DNA of 64,000 bases from Apostichopus japonicus (taxonomy: Eukaryota; Echinodermata; Holothuroidea; Aspidochirotida; Stichopodidae), in contig NC_092561.1 of the NCBI RefSeq assembly GCF_037975245.1, positions 5,506,001 to 5,570,000 of the forward strand. The letters are read 5' to 3'. Both the position numbers and the translations under genes were made by a program. Below, piece after piece: positions 33,501-47,650 of the stretch (position 1 is its first letter; each line of letters begins with the position of its first letter). The notes beneath the pieces were generated by a model that searched no databases, was not told the DNA's origin, and worked only from the letters and a program-made list of their open reading frames with translations.

Positions 33501-36500
33501 AGGTCGCCATCCTGGCCGTTGCTTACTCAAGGATCACTGAGTACAGTGGGAAAGTGCCTCCGAGATTTTAGCCAAACTTTGTGAAAAATGTAATTTCACC
33601 CATAAAAAGAGGACCATCATCTTAAAGCATCCTTGTGAAAGTGTCATATGTATATGTATGCGCAGGACCAAAAATGTTATGTGTTTGGTGATGGTTTGAA
33701 TTCTCTTTTCAACTTTTAAATGTAGGGTGCACCAGAATATGAATACACTCATGTTCATTAGCACAGTTTTGTACTCTACCTACACTTTGTCTACTTTTTT
33801 GACAGATTTTCCAGAACACATCAATTTATATAGTTTTTCAGTGACTTCATTGAAACAGTATTCAAAACATACAGTAAAAAAATTGATTAGAAAAGTTTGG
33901 AAACGATTTTTCATTTGGAATGAGCTAATTATGATATTAAATGAATAGATAGTTTGTTTTCAAAGGAAATTTAACTTTGGTTTTTTCTTGTTTCCTTTTT
34001 TCACCATGTCCTGATTTTAAATTCCTTATTCTTCCCTGCAGGTGAAAACTTTCTATGCTTTGGCACCAGTTTCTACTGTTGGTAATATGACCAGTCCTCT
34101 TCGATATTTAGCAACCTTCTTGCCAGAAATCCAAGTAAGGGACACGTTTTATCCTCTTTTTTGCTCTCTCTTTTTTAATACAGTATGTTAAAGATGATGT
34201 CAAGGAAACCTGTTCTAGTAATGTTGTTGTTCAGAAATAGCATTCAAAACATGTGACAATTGTTGCTAAAACAAAGGACTTTTATTGATCAGCACCTTTT
34301 GAAGCAAATTCATTTGTAAAAGGGAGAGGCCAAATGTGGTTTTAGTTTTAATGTTCAGAAGCCTGCAGAGCGAAACGATCGATATTCATTTGATGATCTT
34401 GGACGAGCACCGGCTTATATCAAGGCCGATCTTTTTCGATGAGTGTTCAGAGAATTTACTGTATGAGGCAGGCTTGTAGTTGATGCAGCCATTGTTTCTC
34501 CCGGTACATCCAGTAAAAGTGCCCGTTCCGAAGACTCTGTCCATCGACACTGCACGGCGGCCAGTAGGAATAGGTCAAGAGAATCTGGGGTCTGATGATT
34601 TTCAAAGGCATTGAAAGAATTGGGTGTGTTCAAAATTTGTGTAGCAGTTTTGATGTACCTCTGAATTTTGTCTCTTTTAAAATAATATGGTTGGTATGTA
34701 AACGACTGCTATACGTTCGTTGGACTTTCATAGCAGTTTGATAATTTTGCAGTGCTTTGTGAGATGCCATACTGGATATGATTACCTGTATGGTCATGGT
34801 GGGGGGGGGGGGGGCAGATACTGTCATTGCTTTGTTATTCCTTGGCAAGGAATTCGTTCGGTATACATGTTTTGATGGTAATGCAAAACGTGAAAGAAGT
34901 AATTGATGCTGCTAAGAGGGTACTGTGTTGAAGTTGTTTGTCTTATAAGATACAATTAGATGGATTATCAGCCCCAGTGATCCACAAAATGGGTCTTCAT
35001 TTAAAATAGATCATCAAAACAGGAAAAGTCAGATTTTTGTGTCAAATTTTCTACTTTCTGTGCATATTACTAACATGTAACAAACTGATACAGGTCTGTT
35101 ATTTTAGCAGCACGGTCTGTTTGTTTCGTGAAAAATAAAGTTAAGAAAATAACATCGCAGATGTAGACCCTCATGTTTTTTACACAACTATACTACAAAG
35201 TTGTCATTATTAAAATGTGTCTTCTTTTCTGGTTTCAGTTTCTCTTTGACTTATTTGGTGTCAAGGAGTTCTTACCAAGTGATTGGTTTACTAAGTGGCT
35301 GGCCACAGATGTTTGCTCGCCTTCAAGTGAAATCTTTTGTTCCAGTATCCTATTTATTATCTGTGGTTTTGATGTGAACAATTTGAATGAAGTAAGTATA
35401 TACTTAATAAAATCCCTATAACTGGAAAGAAAACGTTTTAAAGCGTTGGCAAGGTTTTATGTTATTTTTTTAGAAATATTTACAAGTGGTTAATTCAGCA
35501 ATTCTTGGTAAAGTTATACTATTTGTAGGGCAACAACGTGAATTAATATTTCCTACATCCGATTATTAAGTGAACTCAAATTGTTTCTTACATCAAAGGA
35601 ACGATGAGGTAAGGTGTTTTCCTATTTTTTTTTATATTCTTTAGTTAGAACAGTTTTTTCCCCCAATTTTTTCCCCATCATGGATCAAGTATTTTCTGAA
35701 GCTGACAGCTGCAATTTTCATTGTAAGATTTTCTACGAGTAAAATTAAATCATTTGTTCTTGTGCAGTATGGTCATAGTTTTGCCAAACATATCTTGAAC
35801 TGTGATTGTTCAAGCTGGGTGCACTCATTTTAAACATATTTCTACGAATAAAATATCAAAAACATATTCTAGTTTGGCATGACCAGTGTTGAGCAGTGTC
35901 CCTTAGAATGTTCCTTGAAGTTGCATGAAGATGTGAATGCTATGTAAAGGAGAGAGGTTAACTCAACAGTCATCATGAACCTATGTAATACAAATGCTTA
36001 TAATGGTGTACCACGTACATAACAGCTCAGAAATAATTCTTATTCTATTATGGAGAAATCAACTTGTTTTTACAATTTTTTTTATTTCCATTCATATGTT
36101 GGACAGAAGTATTGAATCTAACAATCACATCACACAGCCACTTATGTCAATAGTTTCAGTTTTTTGCTTGATTAAATTATATACATTCTTTGTATCCTTT
36201 GACATACCTAGAAGGTTGGATTCACATTACTTGATTCTTGAAGCACAATGAAAAATGTGAAATCTTCCTTAAATCACCGATATGACATTTCATTGTCTCT
36301 CTTTCATTGGTTGATGACCAGAACATCTTCTGTAATTTATGCTATCCTCTGCAATGACATACCTATCTTCATCTTTCTCCCTCACAGACGAGGCTTCCAG
36401 TCTACCTGGCACACACGCCGTCTGGTACCTCAGTCCAGAATATGGTGCACTTTGCTCAGGTTGGTACTCTAAACTTGACCCCGATACACAACACCCCGCC

Positions 36501-39500
36501 CCATCCCTGCCCCCAGAAAGGTTCCGATGGTAGGGTAGGATTAAGTGTCTCTCGTCCGTGGGAGGTTAAATTTGCTGTAAGAGATAGGATAGTTTGTTTT
36601 TGCATCTTGTGTGATTGTTTTCACGTCTCGTGTGAAGGTAAAGGGCTCATAGTTTAGTTTGGTAAAGGCCCAGCACAGAGATAAGGGACTGTGTAAAAAG
36701 CATTGCCTGATGGTACCAAAACTGGGATAGTAACCACTGTGGTCAGTTTACGTCACCATGACTACTTCTGAATGTTTTAAGGATTGTCGCAAAACTATGA
36801 ATACCACATGTGGCCAAAACTGTCAAAAATTGCTTTAAAAGTATGTTTCTAACTTTTTTGAAATTTTTTTATAACATTTTACCGTATCTAACAACATTTA
36901 ATGTCACATTATTTATATAGTACTACCTATAAGTTATGCAGTTGGAAGATCTTTGAATAGAAAATATAACTTTTTGGATAATATTTTATCAGAAAGCATC
37001 GCAGTAGTATAGTGTAAGAGGAAGTGAGAGTGGGTGAGGTAGTAATCGCTAACATGCGGAAACTACTTCTATTGTAGCGCTAACAGTTCACTCTGTGATG
37101 ATTGGAATTTAGGGAACACGGTCAGGCTGTAAAGTAACAGCATTTATGGACTAGATTTGTTTTAAAGTATCTTTCATCTAAAGTGAAACCTTTTGCTTTG
37201 AGGGGTTCCTTTGTTATCATTTATCAATGACCATTCAGCAAATCTCGGTAATTCAGTTTGTTTTGAATTTTATTTCGATTGCTCGGTGGTTCCGTGTGCT
37301 TCAAAAGGAGATATTGTTTTGATTTCCTTTCTAAGTTAAATACATTATGAAACAAATTATCTCTGCTTATCATAATATCATGAAGAGAACTTCCTCTAAA
37401 TGCTGTTAATGATAAATGGATTAGCGTTACTTGTGATCCTTTCATAACCTCTCGAAATGAGTTTCAGCAAGCGTATAATACAATGTCACCTTCACCAAAA
37501 TAATTTCACAAAGTCACATGCAGTGCTTTCTCTGGGTGACAAAACAGTGCTTTGGATTTTGTAAGGTTGATTTTAAAGCAGCATTTTGCATTTGGTCGCC
37601 GTTTTCTACTTTTCTGACATGTCCATCAAGTTTTTTACATATATCAATCACAAAACAGCAAACTAAGATATTACCCAAGTTTCTCCCTGCCAACAACGTT
37701 AATTGGCGAGCAATTAGGGATATTTGCAGATAATGAGAAAAGAGTCCACCAAAAATTCCACATTTAAAATTAATCGCATACAGTTCCCCCAAACCCACTA
37801 GTTTGAGTTTGAAAATAAAAGGATAGAAATAAAGAAAGAAAAATGGTATCTAAATGTTGCTTTAACTTCATGAATCTATCTGGCAACAAAATAGATTGAG
37901 TGACATCATCATGAAAGATAGCTGAAGTTCATTTCAGGAAAGAAAAATAATATTAGACAGTTTAGGACAAAATTTCACTTTTGTTCAAGTCTAAACTGTA
38001 AAAGGCAAAGCAATGATATTTTTTGCTCTGTAGTATTTGTAACATGATGACATCACAGATCATACACTGATGTCCTTTTTCCTGAATTAGCTGCGCAATT
38101 TTTTTCGATGCAAAAATATCTCTGATATCAAGAATCAATGATATCAAGAATATAGTGATACGGAAATATCACGATAAATGAAATGTTGTTTTCAATTTTC
38201 ACAGAGAATCACGGAATACAATTTGTCCTTGGTATCTTTCACATTGTCTGCCAATGGCCAAATTCCGACAAAGTAGTTCAATTAAATTAAATTATATTAA
38301 AGGGGCTGCCCACTGCCCGACTGAACATTTGTAACAAATCATAGGTAATTTGGCAGCGTGGGTGTGTTTAAGACTACAACTGACAAAAAATTTGAGCAGT
38401 TTTAAGCCACATTGGCTTCAGTCGGGGACAGTCAACATGTAGTTGCTTCCTCACGTGCATCAGGTAGTGTGCAACACTGCATAGATTACCCAGTTTCAAC
38501 AAGTGTAACCATTCCGGGTGTTGGGGGGGGGGGGATTATGTTGCATGTGACCTAAACAATCCCTGGTTGATCACAGTAAAACGGACGTTGTGGAGAGTTG
38601 TCAATTGTTCAACTTTGTTGTGTCTTCTGGACTATCAAAACCTTGGTGGTGGTTGCGGTAGAGTTGTGTTCGGTCATGGCAGCACGCGGCTGGCTCTACT
38701 GTCAATGGATTATCTTCCCCAATTATTGACAACGCAATTATCATTTAGAAAAACAACTCTTTTACTGATCTAAATCTTCTTCCCTCTATGACAGATGGTA
38801 AACTCTGACCTGTTCCAGATGTACGACTACGGCTCGGCTGATAAAAACAAGGCGCATTACAATGTGGTGAGTTTTGAATTCAATAGAAATCTCTCCCTCG
38901 TTGGCTCTTTGTCTCCTTGGTCCCCTGACTTTGGGTTCTTTCCTCCATTCACCCATGGCTTTCTATCCAATGCTATTGTAACAGTACTTCACTTGTCAAC
39001 CACTCCCTGGCTCAAAAAAATATATAAAAAATAATAATAATAAAAAAAACCTTGTCTTTTCTTTGATGAAAAAAATCTATTTTCCCTCACAGGACCTCTC
39101 GCGAGGTTGATCAGGGGTTAAACTTCTTTACTACTTTAGTTTTGAATATATGGCATCAACTCATTCTGCAGTTCTCTGCAAATTTGTCAACAAAATCGGT
39201 GCGAAAATTGAATTTCACTGGCCATTCAAGCAGTTTGCAATGTCTCCCTATTATGCTTTAAACTTTGCACTGTAAAGCAGACCATGATTTTGATCCAGAC
39301 GTCGTAGGAGTATGGGTTAAAAATCATGATTAGTAGTAATCTTAGGAGTAAAAAAGTACAATTTCCTGATTATGGGTACAAAGTCATGAGTAGTAGTAGT
39401 AGTTGATTTTTATTACATAGTCAAGAGAAGGAGTACATGCATAAAATAGATGAACTCTCTGCGTACATGTACGAGTACAGAAGATTGTACTCGAGAGGGA

Positions 39501-40277
39501 GGACACACTTTGAGTCCCCAAATCTGGTTCGAATAAAATTCATTTACAATTGACATTCCAACAGTTTTTCAGGTTTTTTTTTGAGGCTCTTCATATCATG
39601 AGGCTGTTCCTGTCCTATTGCCATGACTACATTAAAGGCATTGAAGACTCGCCCCAAACGCGTGCGGCCATCTGAAGTGACGTTTTGTTTGTGTCGCTAC
39701 AAAATGCAGACAGTAATGAAACGTGATACCTTGTTATCTTTAGAGATGTCCATCGCTGCATTGTTTGAACACTGTGCTGTGGGTATTGACCGCAGCTGTA
39801 TGTACTGACTATACACTAGTGTCTAATTACCGACGGTAGCAAGCTGTGTGTGTATTTTCTGGGATCGATGGTGGTGTCTAACACTTCTGTTACACCTCAT
39901 TCAAAACTAGGTCAAATTACCGGCATTAGACGTTTCTTTTTGCGCCAGTCTTCACACCCTTTAATTCACAGTGAGAACTTTCTCTTTTTAATCTTTTAAC
40001 CCATTACCTGCAGACCGTGCCTCCCCAGTACTACCCGGAAAATATGACTACACCGACGGCCATCTTCTCGGGCGGCATGGATTGGCTGGCCGATCCTGAA
40101 GACGTCAAGGGGTTAGTCCCGAAGATCCAGCACCTGGTCGGGAACAATTTCATCGCCGAGTACGATCATTTAGATTTCATCTGGGGTCTGAGTGCGGCGG
40201 ACAAAATATACAAACCGATCATCGAGAAGATCGGACTCGCAGAGGCTGACGATAAACTGAGGTTTAATAAGAGGTGA
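30556..40277 (+). CDS. LIPA: Lysosomal acid lipase / cholesteryl ester hydrolase-like
   Basis: Eight exons in phase: 30556-30681, 31802-32115, 32854-33004, 34042-34134, 35239-35391, 36388-36459, 38795-38866, 40014-40277 (414 aa, close to the family's ~400). It hydrolyses cholesteryl esters and triglycerides, usually in the lysosome. The start [20 protein letters not shown] is a clear signal peptide. Further family motifs are FLQHGLL (oxyanion loop), [13 protein letters not shown] with nucleophile Ser178, GGMDWLAD with Asp350 and [10 protein letters not shown] with His379; all three catalytic residues are present. Several N-glycosylation sites (NLT, NET, NMT) fit a secretory route. Gastric or other acid-lipase paralogues share these motifs, so the exact orthologue is uncertain. 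A SINE fragment sits in intron 2 and a TTAA element in intron 7, both near acceptors. Confidence 0.92.
32569..32795 (+). mobile_element. tRNA-derived SINE, family S1, 5'-truncated
   Basis: Matches the body and tail of the S1 copy at 56941-57236 (AGGTGGGTTTTT, GGTTTTCCCATCTGAAAT, GTTGTAATCCATAA, ACTGCTGATTATTATGATTA) but lacks the tRNA-like head. It lies in lipase intron 2 and ends about 60 bases before exon 3. Confidence 0.75.
39636..39960 (-). mobile_element. TTAA-flanked non-autonomous element, copy K2
   Basis: Flanked by TTAA (39632-39635, 39961-39964). Ends are AGGCATTGAAGACTCG and, on the other strand, AGGGTGTGAAGACTGG. Inverted relative to K1 and K3. It lies in lipase intron 7 and stops 53 bases before exon 8. 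Confidence 0.8.
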
Positions 40278-40946
40278 TGTCAGCTTGTAGTTAACTATGA
40301 GTGGGTAATATTAGAGACATGAATATTCATAGAGTTATCATGTTCCATCTAACAAACTCAGAAACTATATATATATATATATACTTATTATAGAGTGACG
40401 CAGCTTAAACCTGGAACGGCAGAATATCTTAAACATTTCAGTAAAAGACGCATGGAAATATACATTCGCTAATTCCTGAATTTTGTCTTAAATAATTTTA
40501 AATGGAACAGAGAGTTTGAATAATTAGAAAGAAAGCATAGACCAAATACCTATGTATAAGGATTTTTTGTTTCATTTTAGTATTAGACCTGAAAGTTTTA
40601 CTGATGTACAGTTAGTAGTAAAAGAAGGTCTAACCAAGCAGAGGGCAGCATTATTCTTGTAATATTGAGGTCAAATAAGTGGCCTTTAACTTAATGAATA
40701 TTCAGCACCTGTATAAAGATACGATGGCTGCCTAGAGGCGAATTTTAATGTAAGTTATGATGACCAAATATTTGGCTTGCCTGCAAACTTCCCTTTTTAT
40801 ATGTCTTCATATGTATCGTGTACAATACTTTTCTTCGACAATGAGTTCAAACGCTGGCTGAAGCTTCAAAGGGGTGTGAAAATATTGACAGCGAGGCTAT
40901 CTTTGTTTCAATTAATTATTAAAAAAGTGCCGCTGATTGTAGGAAC
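40278..40946. other. 3' flank of the lipase gene
   Basis: Short (TA)n near 40368-40382. No canonical AATAAA found close to the stop codon; the 3' end of the transcript is not defined. Confidence 0.35.
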
Positions 40947-41150
40947 GTTTTGTACTGAGACTGGTTTGTCACATGTGAAAAACTCAAAATTCAAAGAAAA
41001 TCTCAATGCTGTAGTTTTGCATCTACAGTCATGTTGTAGCTTGGCTGTTTTGTACTGAGACTGGTTTGTCACATGTGAAAAATTCAAAATTAGAAGATTT
41101 CTCTCAGCTGTATAGGTTTGCATTTGCAGTTTGATTGTAGCTGGGTTGAT
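40947..41150. repeat. Tandem duplication, 100-bp unit, two copies
   Basis: Each unit starts GTTTTGTACTGAGACTGGTT and continues CACATGTGAAAAA; the second copy is diverged towards its end. Confidence 0.8.
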
Positions 41151-41735
41151 GAATAATGAAAAAATAAGGTCATGTGAGTAAGTACCTTTTAACACCACCA
41201 AAGTTGGGTAAGGAATGATGGATTAGGTCAAAAATAATTTAAAAAAATTAAAAGTGTTGTCAAATGAAGAAATGAAGCCAAAGTTAGATTCAATTTGTGA
41301 GACAAAAGTTTGTCTTTAACTGCGATTTCTCTTATATGAGAGGTGGTAACAGGTTTGTGGACACTGGAGGTCGTGAGCATACCTGGGGTGGGGGGGGGTG
41401 GGGAGGGTTCAGAGGCCATGGTTGCCTGGAAAAAGTTTGTTAAACGTCCTAATGTCAATCGTACTAACAATAAATGAGATAAAATGCAATGTTAAATAGG
41501 CAGAAGAACATTTACTTGTTGCTATTTGTGAGTGTTCAGAGCCAATATTTTTGATGTCAGATGATGGCATGGGTTATAAAAGTTGGATTGCCATCATTTC
41601 ATCTTTGACTCCTTCTCTGAAAGGGTGGGGCAGCGATGTAGGTCATAGGTTTGCGAGGCCATCTCACAAAATTAATACAAAGGGAATCTCCTGGGTTACA
41701 GATGTTATGTCTGAATTCCTGGGTATAGTCCTGAT

Positions 41736-42073
41736 CAGGGTTATAGCCACGCTGGCCGGCGGCGGCCGGTGGTAACCGCCACTCACGCCTGCCGGCCAGC
41801 ATTGGAAGTGAATAAACAGTCCACTGGCCGGCGCAAAAAAATAGTAAAATGCTTGTGAAATACAACAAAAGTAACAAATTTATCTTTCCCTTGCCGTAAA
41901 ACATGATAATAACGTCACCTTTTTCTGTTATTTACCAATTGTAAATCTGAAAAGTAGCAAACATCACCCTTAAGCGGGCCCCTGGACCCCCGGCCGTGAG
42001 ATGCGAGAGCTTCGCTCGCTACGCTTCGCAAATTTATTTAACCAGCACTCACAATCTCCTAGCTATAACCCTG
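41736..42073. mobile_element. hAT-like non-autonomous element, GC-rich
   Basis: Perfect 8-bp duplication GTCCTGAT (41728-41735, 42074-42081). Inverted ends CAGGGTTATAGCCA on the left and CAGGGTTATAGCTA on the other strand at the right. The interior has GCCGGCGGC-type palindromes and a CGAGAGCTTCGCTCG stretch. Different family from A1-A4. Confidence 0.85.
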
Positions 42074-42081
42074 GTCCTGAT

Positions 42082-44989
42082 TGTACATGATGGTGAGACT
42101 ACTGTGAACAATTCATTGGATGTCAACAACAATGCACCTCACAGGCATATTCACTTGTTTAGTTTCCCTTGAGCTTGTAACCGGTTTGTCGTTTCAAACA
42201 AAGTGTTAGGAAGTTTTTAATCTATCACCAAAACTGCAAATCAGTGGGTGAGTCAAAGTACTTTAGAACAGGTACAATTTTTAACCTATGTTAAGTTTGT
42301 CTGTCCTGATTTTAGAGCTTTGATTAAAATTTACAACATGAGTTGCACCTCTGTCTTTTAAACAGTTAATTCACAAAAAGAAGGGCAGGGGGTTGGGGGG
42401 GGGAGGGGCTGGAGGATATGGTGTGGGAGGTAGAGAAGGAGTCACATTGGTACAGAAGCCTTTCTGGAGTAGCAGAACCACATTTTCTAGGGGTCAGGTA
42501 GTATAGCATTTATCTTGAGGTGCAGTATTAATTTCATAAGGAGAAATGTAAGGAAGGGTAGAGGGGCTGGGTGCAGGGGGGGGGGGCGGAGGAGGTCAGC
42601 CAAGATTGCCCTGAGGGTGTTTTGAGGATTTATATCAAAACGGATTATGATTAAAGTACGCCTTGTACCGGGGAGAGATGTAGCATATATATTTTAAAGG
42701 AGAATTTCTGGAAAACTATCGAAACATTACTAGAACTCAAATTTTCCTTCTTTGACTATAACATATATGGAGATCTTCTGCCCAATGATATATTATCATG
42801 CCTATGTGTCTTCCAAAGTGACAGGGGTGTAAAATTATTCGTAACCTTTGAAAATTGATAACCCTTTGTAGTTTTGTAAACATTTAACTTTTTGTGGATG
42901 TTTTAATTGTTTTGTTATTTTATTCTTTCATTTTCATCATGATTAAATACTTAGTGACTTTTGGTCCAAGATGTTTAAAAAATTTCAGGTTGTATTTATG
43001 GGGAAATATGTCAGTTTTGGCTAATTATTTTATTTGATGTTAGAACAGCAAACTGTCAGTGTAAATATATATGCTAATATTCAGAAACATTAAAAAATAT
43101 AGAAATAAAATAAACGTGCTAACAGACTGCTCCTCTACTTTGAAAAGTCAATGTGAGTAAATGTCTGAAGGTAAGAGGGCTTGGAAGATTTAATTATTAG
43201 GTGGATGTTCTATGAACGGAAAATGGAGGAAAAAGGGGAACGTGGACAAATGGGACACACAAGATTATTGGAACATGGAAGAGAGCGAGAAAGGGGATTT
43301 TTTTTTTAATTTCCTGACTGATTTATGTAGGGGCTGAACCTATATGGCAGATCCATAGGTGAATGAAGGGTTCTATAAAGGAGGGTAAGACTGACACATA
43401 TACACTCAGAGGGGGGGATCTGGGGGTCATTTTTCCAGAGAAAAGAATTAAAGATTTATACATCAAATGGTACATTCTGAGGCATATTGAGACCATAAAT
43501 AATTTTTATTTTTAGCTCTAAATGCAAGATTGTGCTAATAAATATTCTTGATTTTTTGTGTTTGGCTGCAAAGTTTGTGTGTGCCATTTTGTAGTCCTCT
43601 GATACTTTCCCCATCTGTATGTAGAAAAACCTCTCCAGACTGAATAATTTTTCCTGTGACTGATGCTAGACGGTGTGCCCCCACCCCCATCCCCTCCTCT
43701 TTTGTACACACCGCTGCAAATGTGAGCCCCATGTTTATACTTATCCTAAATTGCATGTGTAAATACTATCATAAACTTTATAACATTTTTTCTTGAGTGA
43801 TTGATACTATTTTCTAAAGTACACCATGTGCACAAAAAAATAGCAAAAGTTAATACCCTAAGAAATCATTTTATTTTATTTTTGTCTTCGATATGCTGCA
43901 TAAAATGAATAAAGATAATTTTTTTTCGCTTTACATGTGAAAATAGCTTGAACTGCATATGATCAACTTTGCCAAAATTGACCAGAGACCAGACAATAAA
44001 AATTTGATAATTAAACAGCCATTTTGTAAGAGGTGAGTTATCCTCAGTGTCTCATGTTGCTGCATTGATGATGTGTACTTTACCAAGTTGACCTTCCATT
44101 TGGCTTGAAACAAAGAACACTGAAAATGCCAACATACTGTCGTGAAATGTTATTTCAATGTTTTTTGAAATGATACCTCGTATCTCACTTTGTGCAATAC
44201 CAAAAATGAGGTTTAAACGTGTGGGACTCTTCATTGATGCAAATGTTTTCTTAAGATTGTTTTCCGACTCTAATATCAATTCTGGTAAAATTTTAAAAAG
44301 TGTGATAAATTTTTGTATAGTGTATTGTAACAGTAGAAACATATTTGGACAATGGATGAGTGAGTGTTATGTAAGTTCAAACAATGTTACACAGCTATAG
44401 TGGGTTGAACGTTTTTGAAAAATGTTTCGTATTGATATCACGCGTAACGAGTCGATGCTTTGAAAAAGGATGTAAAAAAAAATATGTCATTTTAAATGCT
44501 TTCTCAATATTGAAGAAGCACATCCTGTGCTTTTGAAACTGGCTTGTGGGAAGTTTTCTTAAAGGAGCCGAGTATTGGATGGTTGTAGGCTTAGGCAACT
44601 TATGATAAGTATGAAGTCAAGTATATATATAAACAATAAGATTTAGTTTCCACACATGTGTACCTGGAATCTTTAGTTTTTCTGATCCCAAGTCATGAAA
44701 TCAGCCATCAGTGCTAAGCACACAATGTTTTTGGACTCGAGTGGAGTGGATTTCCATGGAGTGGCTTTTATACAATCTCTTCTGCGCTGTTACTATTTTC
44801 TTTTACGTATCAGTGGTCTCTCTATGCAAGACTATGTTTCCTGTAAAGTAACATATTCAAGTGTAAATATTAATTTGTAGCAGTTTTTATTGTACTATAA
44901 AATTATTCAAAATATACTTTAAAATTGGTACTGATTTGTCTGTGTTTGTCATCATTGTCTGTCACAGCTGGCATATTTACTGTATTTAG
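42082..44989. other. Intergenic, nothing recognised
   Basis: AT-rich sequence with G-runs near 42389-42410 and 42577-42590 and purine-rich patches. No open frame, splice chain or element signature is convincing. Confidence 0.4.
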
Positions 44990-45212
44990 GAGGGCTTCGT
45001 GGTCAAGGACTCAAGGCAGTGGACTTGTGATCTAAGGATTACAGGTTCGAGCCCTGGCCAGATCATTGCGTTGTGTCCTTGAGCAAGGCACTTTATCTCC
45101 ATTGCCTCTCTTCACCCAGGTGTATAAATGGGGACCTGCGAGGTAACTTGTAAATATAGTTGCGTGCGCCGGTTTGTGGCTGCACCCTATGGGAAGTCCC
45201 CCCAGGGCATAA
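44990..45212 (+). mobile_element. tRNA-derived SINE, family S2
   Basis: The tRNA-like head contains a B-box, GGTTCGAGCCCTGG (45047-45060), followed by the widespread SINE body word TGTCCTTGAGCAAGGCACTT and GTGTATAAATGGGGACC. The tail reaches the CCCCCAGGGCA words, where a local tandem repeat begins. Confidence 0.75.
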
Positions 45213-45520
45213 GGGATGTCTTCATGAATTAAAGAGTGTCATCTGGGCATAAATTACCACTTTTTCATGGCAGTAAGGATGTCTTCAGTGTATAAAGGAT
45301 GTCTTCACAGCACAAAGGATGTCCTCAGGGTATAAAGGGAGTCTTCATGGCAGAACGTGAAGGGTGTCATTGGGGTACAAATTGGTGTCGTCATGGCAGG
45401 AAGGGTGTCCTCAGGGTAAGAAAGGGGTGTTCATGGCAAAAGAATGTCCTCAGGGTTCAAAGGATGTCTTCATAGCAGAAAAGGATGTCCTTGCAGTACA
45501 AAGGGTGTCTTCAGAGTAGT
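45213..45520. repeat. Degenerate ~20-bp tandem repeat at the SINE tail
   Basis: Repeated AAAGGATGTCTTCAGGGTA-type units with substitutions, about 14 copies. It may have grown from the SINE's 3' tail. Confidence 0.7.
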
Positions 45521-46846
45521 AGGCTGCATAAGCTGACAGTACATTATGAGTGTCATTCAGACATCATGGTGTCCTCTAGGTATCATTTAATTAAGAAAAG
45601 AGAGCTTTCACTGATAGCATGACAGGTAAAATGAAAGTAACCCCTGTGAAAGATTTATTAGTGCTAAATGATATACAAATCTATATATATATATATATGT
45701 AAGAGTATTGGGATAAAAGAATTTTTCACAACGTGACAAAGGAAAATAAACGAAAAAGAGAAAGAACGAAAAACTTAGCAAAGCATATAAAAAGCGTACT
45801 CAAACTAAATGTCTAAAATGGAGGATGGAAAATTGGGGAGGGTGTTATTATTGCATTTTTTCTTGGGGGGGGGGGGGAAGCAAAATGAGGTCTTCAGAGG
45901 TTCTGCAAGAATTTAGTCGTCATTATCATCAACATCACTGGGTGGTTCACCGTCACCCCTCCCCATCCCTCCTGTCTCCCACTTACCACTCCCTGTGGTT
46001 GGAATCTGGAGCCTCTTCTCCATCCATTATCTTTGAATTAGTACTTTCGTTCAGGCAATTTTTTGAAATGAACATATTACCAGAGTTTCTTATAGCTGAG
46101 GTGTAGCTCTTACCACTGAACTTAATTATAGTGTACTGTTGCCATAGGGATCTCATATTTCAGATGATTAAGTGTAAAAAAAAATATATCAATGATTGCA
46201 TATATTTGACTGTAATATTACTCAACCGAAAAATACACAGTTACATACAAAATATATTAATCATGAATATTAAAAATGCATATTTATAGTATTGCATCAC
46301 ACACTCTATAAATCTACAAAATAATTTATAAATTGGCAATAGCTGATTTCAAGGAATGAGGATTTATCTCTAAAAAGTAAAAATACAACAACACTGTAAG
46401 ACATAAGTGAAATGTTAATTCTTCTACATGGAATAGTCATTTTATACTACCACTCAAACTATACTGAAGAAACAGGCTGCATCTCACTTTTATTTGCATA
46501 TATGCAAATATAATATCACCTCGATTCCCCCAAAAAAGAAGGAAAAAAGGTACCACTTCCTACCAATTTAACACCTTTACAGAAAGGTTAGCATATATTT
46601 TGTCACACTCAGTGCAATAGCAAAGCAATTGCACACTGTACAACACCCTGGTCCCTCCTCAGCCCCATCCTCTCCCTCCTTCAATATCATCTCCCTACCA
46701 CATATAAACTCCGAGAGGAAACTTGACATCCCTCATCATCATCATCATCTTCGAGCTGTATTTGATAATGGACAGCATATCACTCATCCCTAACACCATC
46801 CTTCTGCTCCACCCCCTCCAACCGTATCCTTAATTCTTTCTCTTGT

Positions 46847-47650
46847 GCTATTGATCACAGTCAACCCATAAGGTACTGCACTAGGCATTGCATCCCTACT
46901 ATAATCCCTTATGATTAATGGATGACCAATGTCAACGCAACTTTATATTTCTATATATACACACTTGCAGTTCTCTCTCTCTTGCTATTGATCACAGTCG
47001 ACCCATAAGGTACCGCACTAGGCATTGTATCCCTACTACAATCCCTTATGATTAATGGATAACCAATGTCAAAGCAAGTTTATATTACTATAAATACACA
47101 CTTGCAATTCTCTCTCTATCTTGCTATTGATCACAGTCGACCCATAAGGTACCGCACTAGGCATTGTATCCCTACTACAATCCCTTATGATTAATGGATG
47201 ACCAATGTCAAAGCAACTTTATATTTCTATATATACACACTTTCAGTTCCCTCCCTCTCTTGCTATTGATCACAGTCAACCCATAAGCTACTGTACTAGG
47301 CATTGCATCCCTACTATAATCCCTTATGATTAATGGATGACCAATGTCAAAGCAACTTTATATTTCTATATACACACTTGCAATTATCTCTCTCTTGCTA
47401 TTGATCACAGTCGACCCATAAGCTACTGTACTAGGCATTGCATCCCTACTACAATCCCTTATGATTAATGGATGACCAATGTCAAAGCAACTTTATATTT
47501 CTATATACACACTTGCAATTATCTCTCTCTTGCTATTGATCACAGTCAACACATAAGGTACTGTACTAGGCATTGCATCCCTACTACAATCCCTTATGAT
47601 TAATGGATGACCAATGTCAGAGCAACTTTATATTACTATATAATATATTA
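46847..47650. repeat. Satellite-like array, six ~137-bp units
   Basis: Units start at GCTATTGATCACAGTC (46847, 46984, 47123, 47262, 47398, 47532), 134-139 bases apart. Each contains GGTACTGCACTAGGCATTG-like, CCCTTATGATTAATGGATG and TATATTTCTATATA words followed by a CTCTCTCT run. Length changes are in the TA and CT stretches. Confidence 0.9.

Noticed and set aside
44990-45065. tRNA gene
   Set aside because: The B-box is good, but the stems do not form a full cloverleaf and the SINE body follows; a SINE head.
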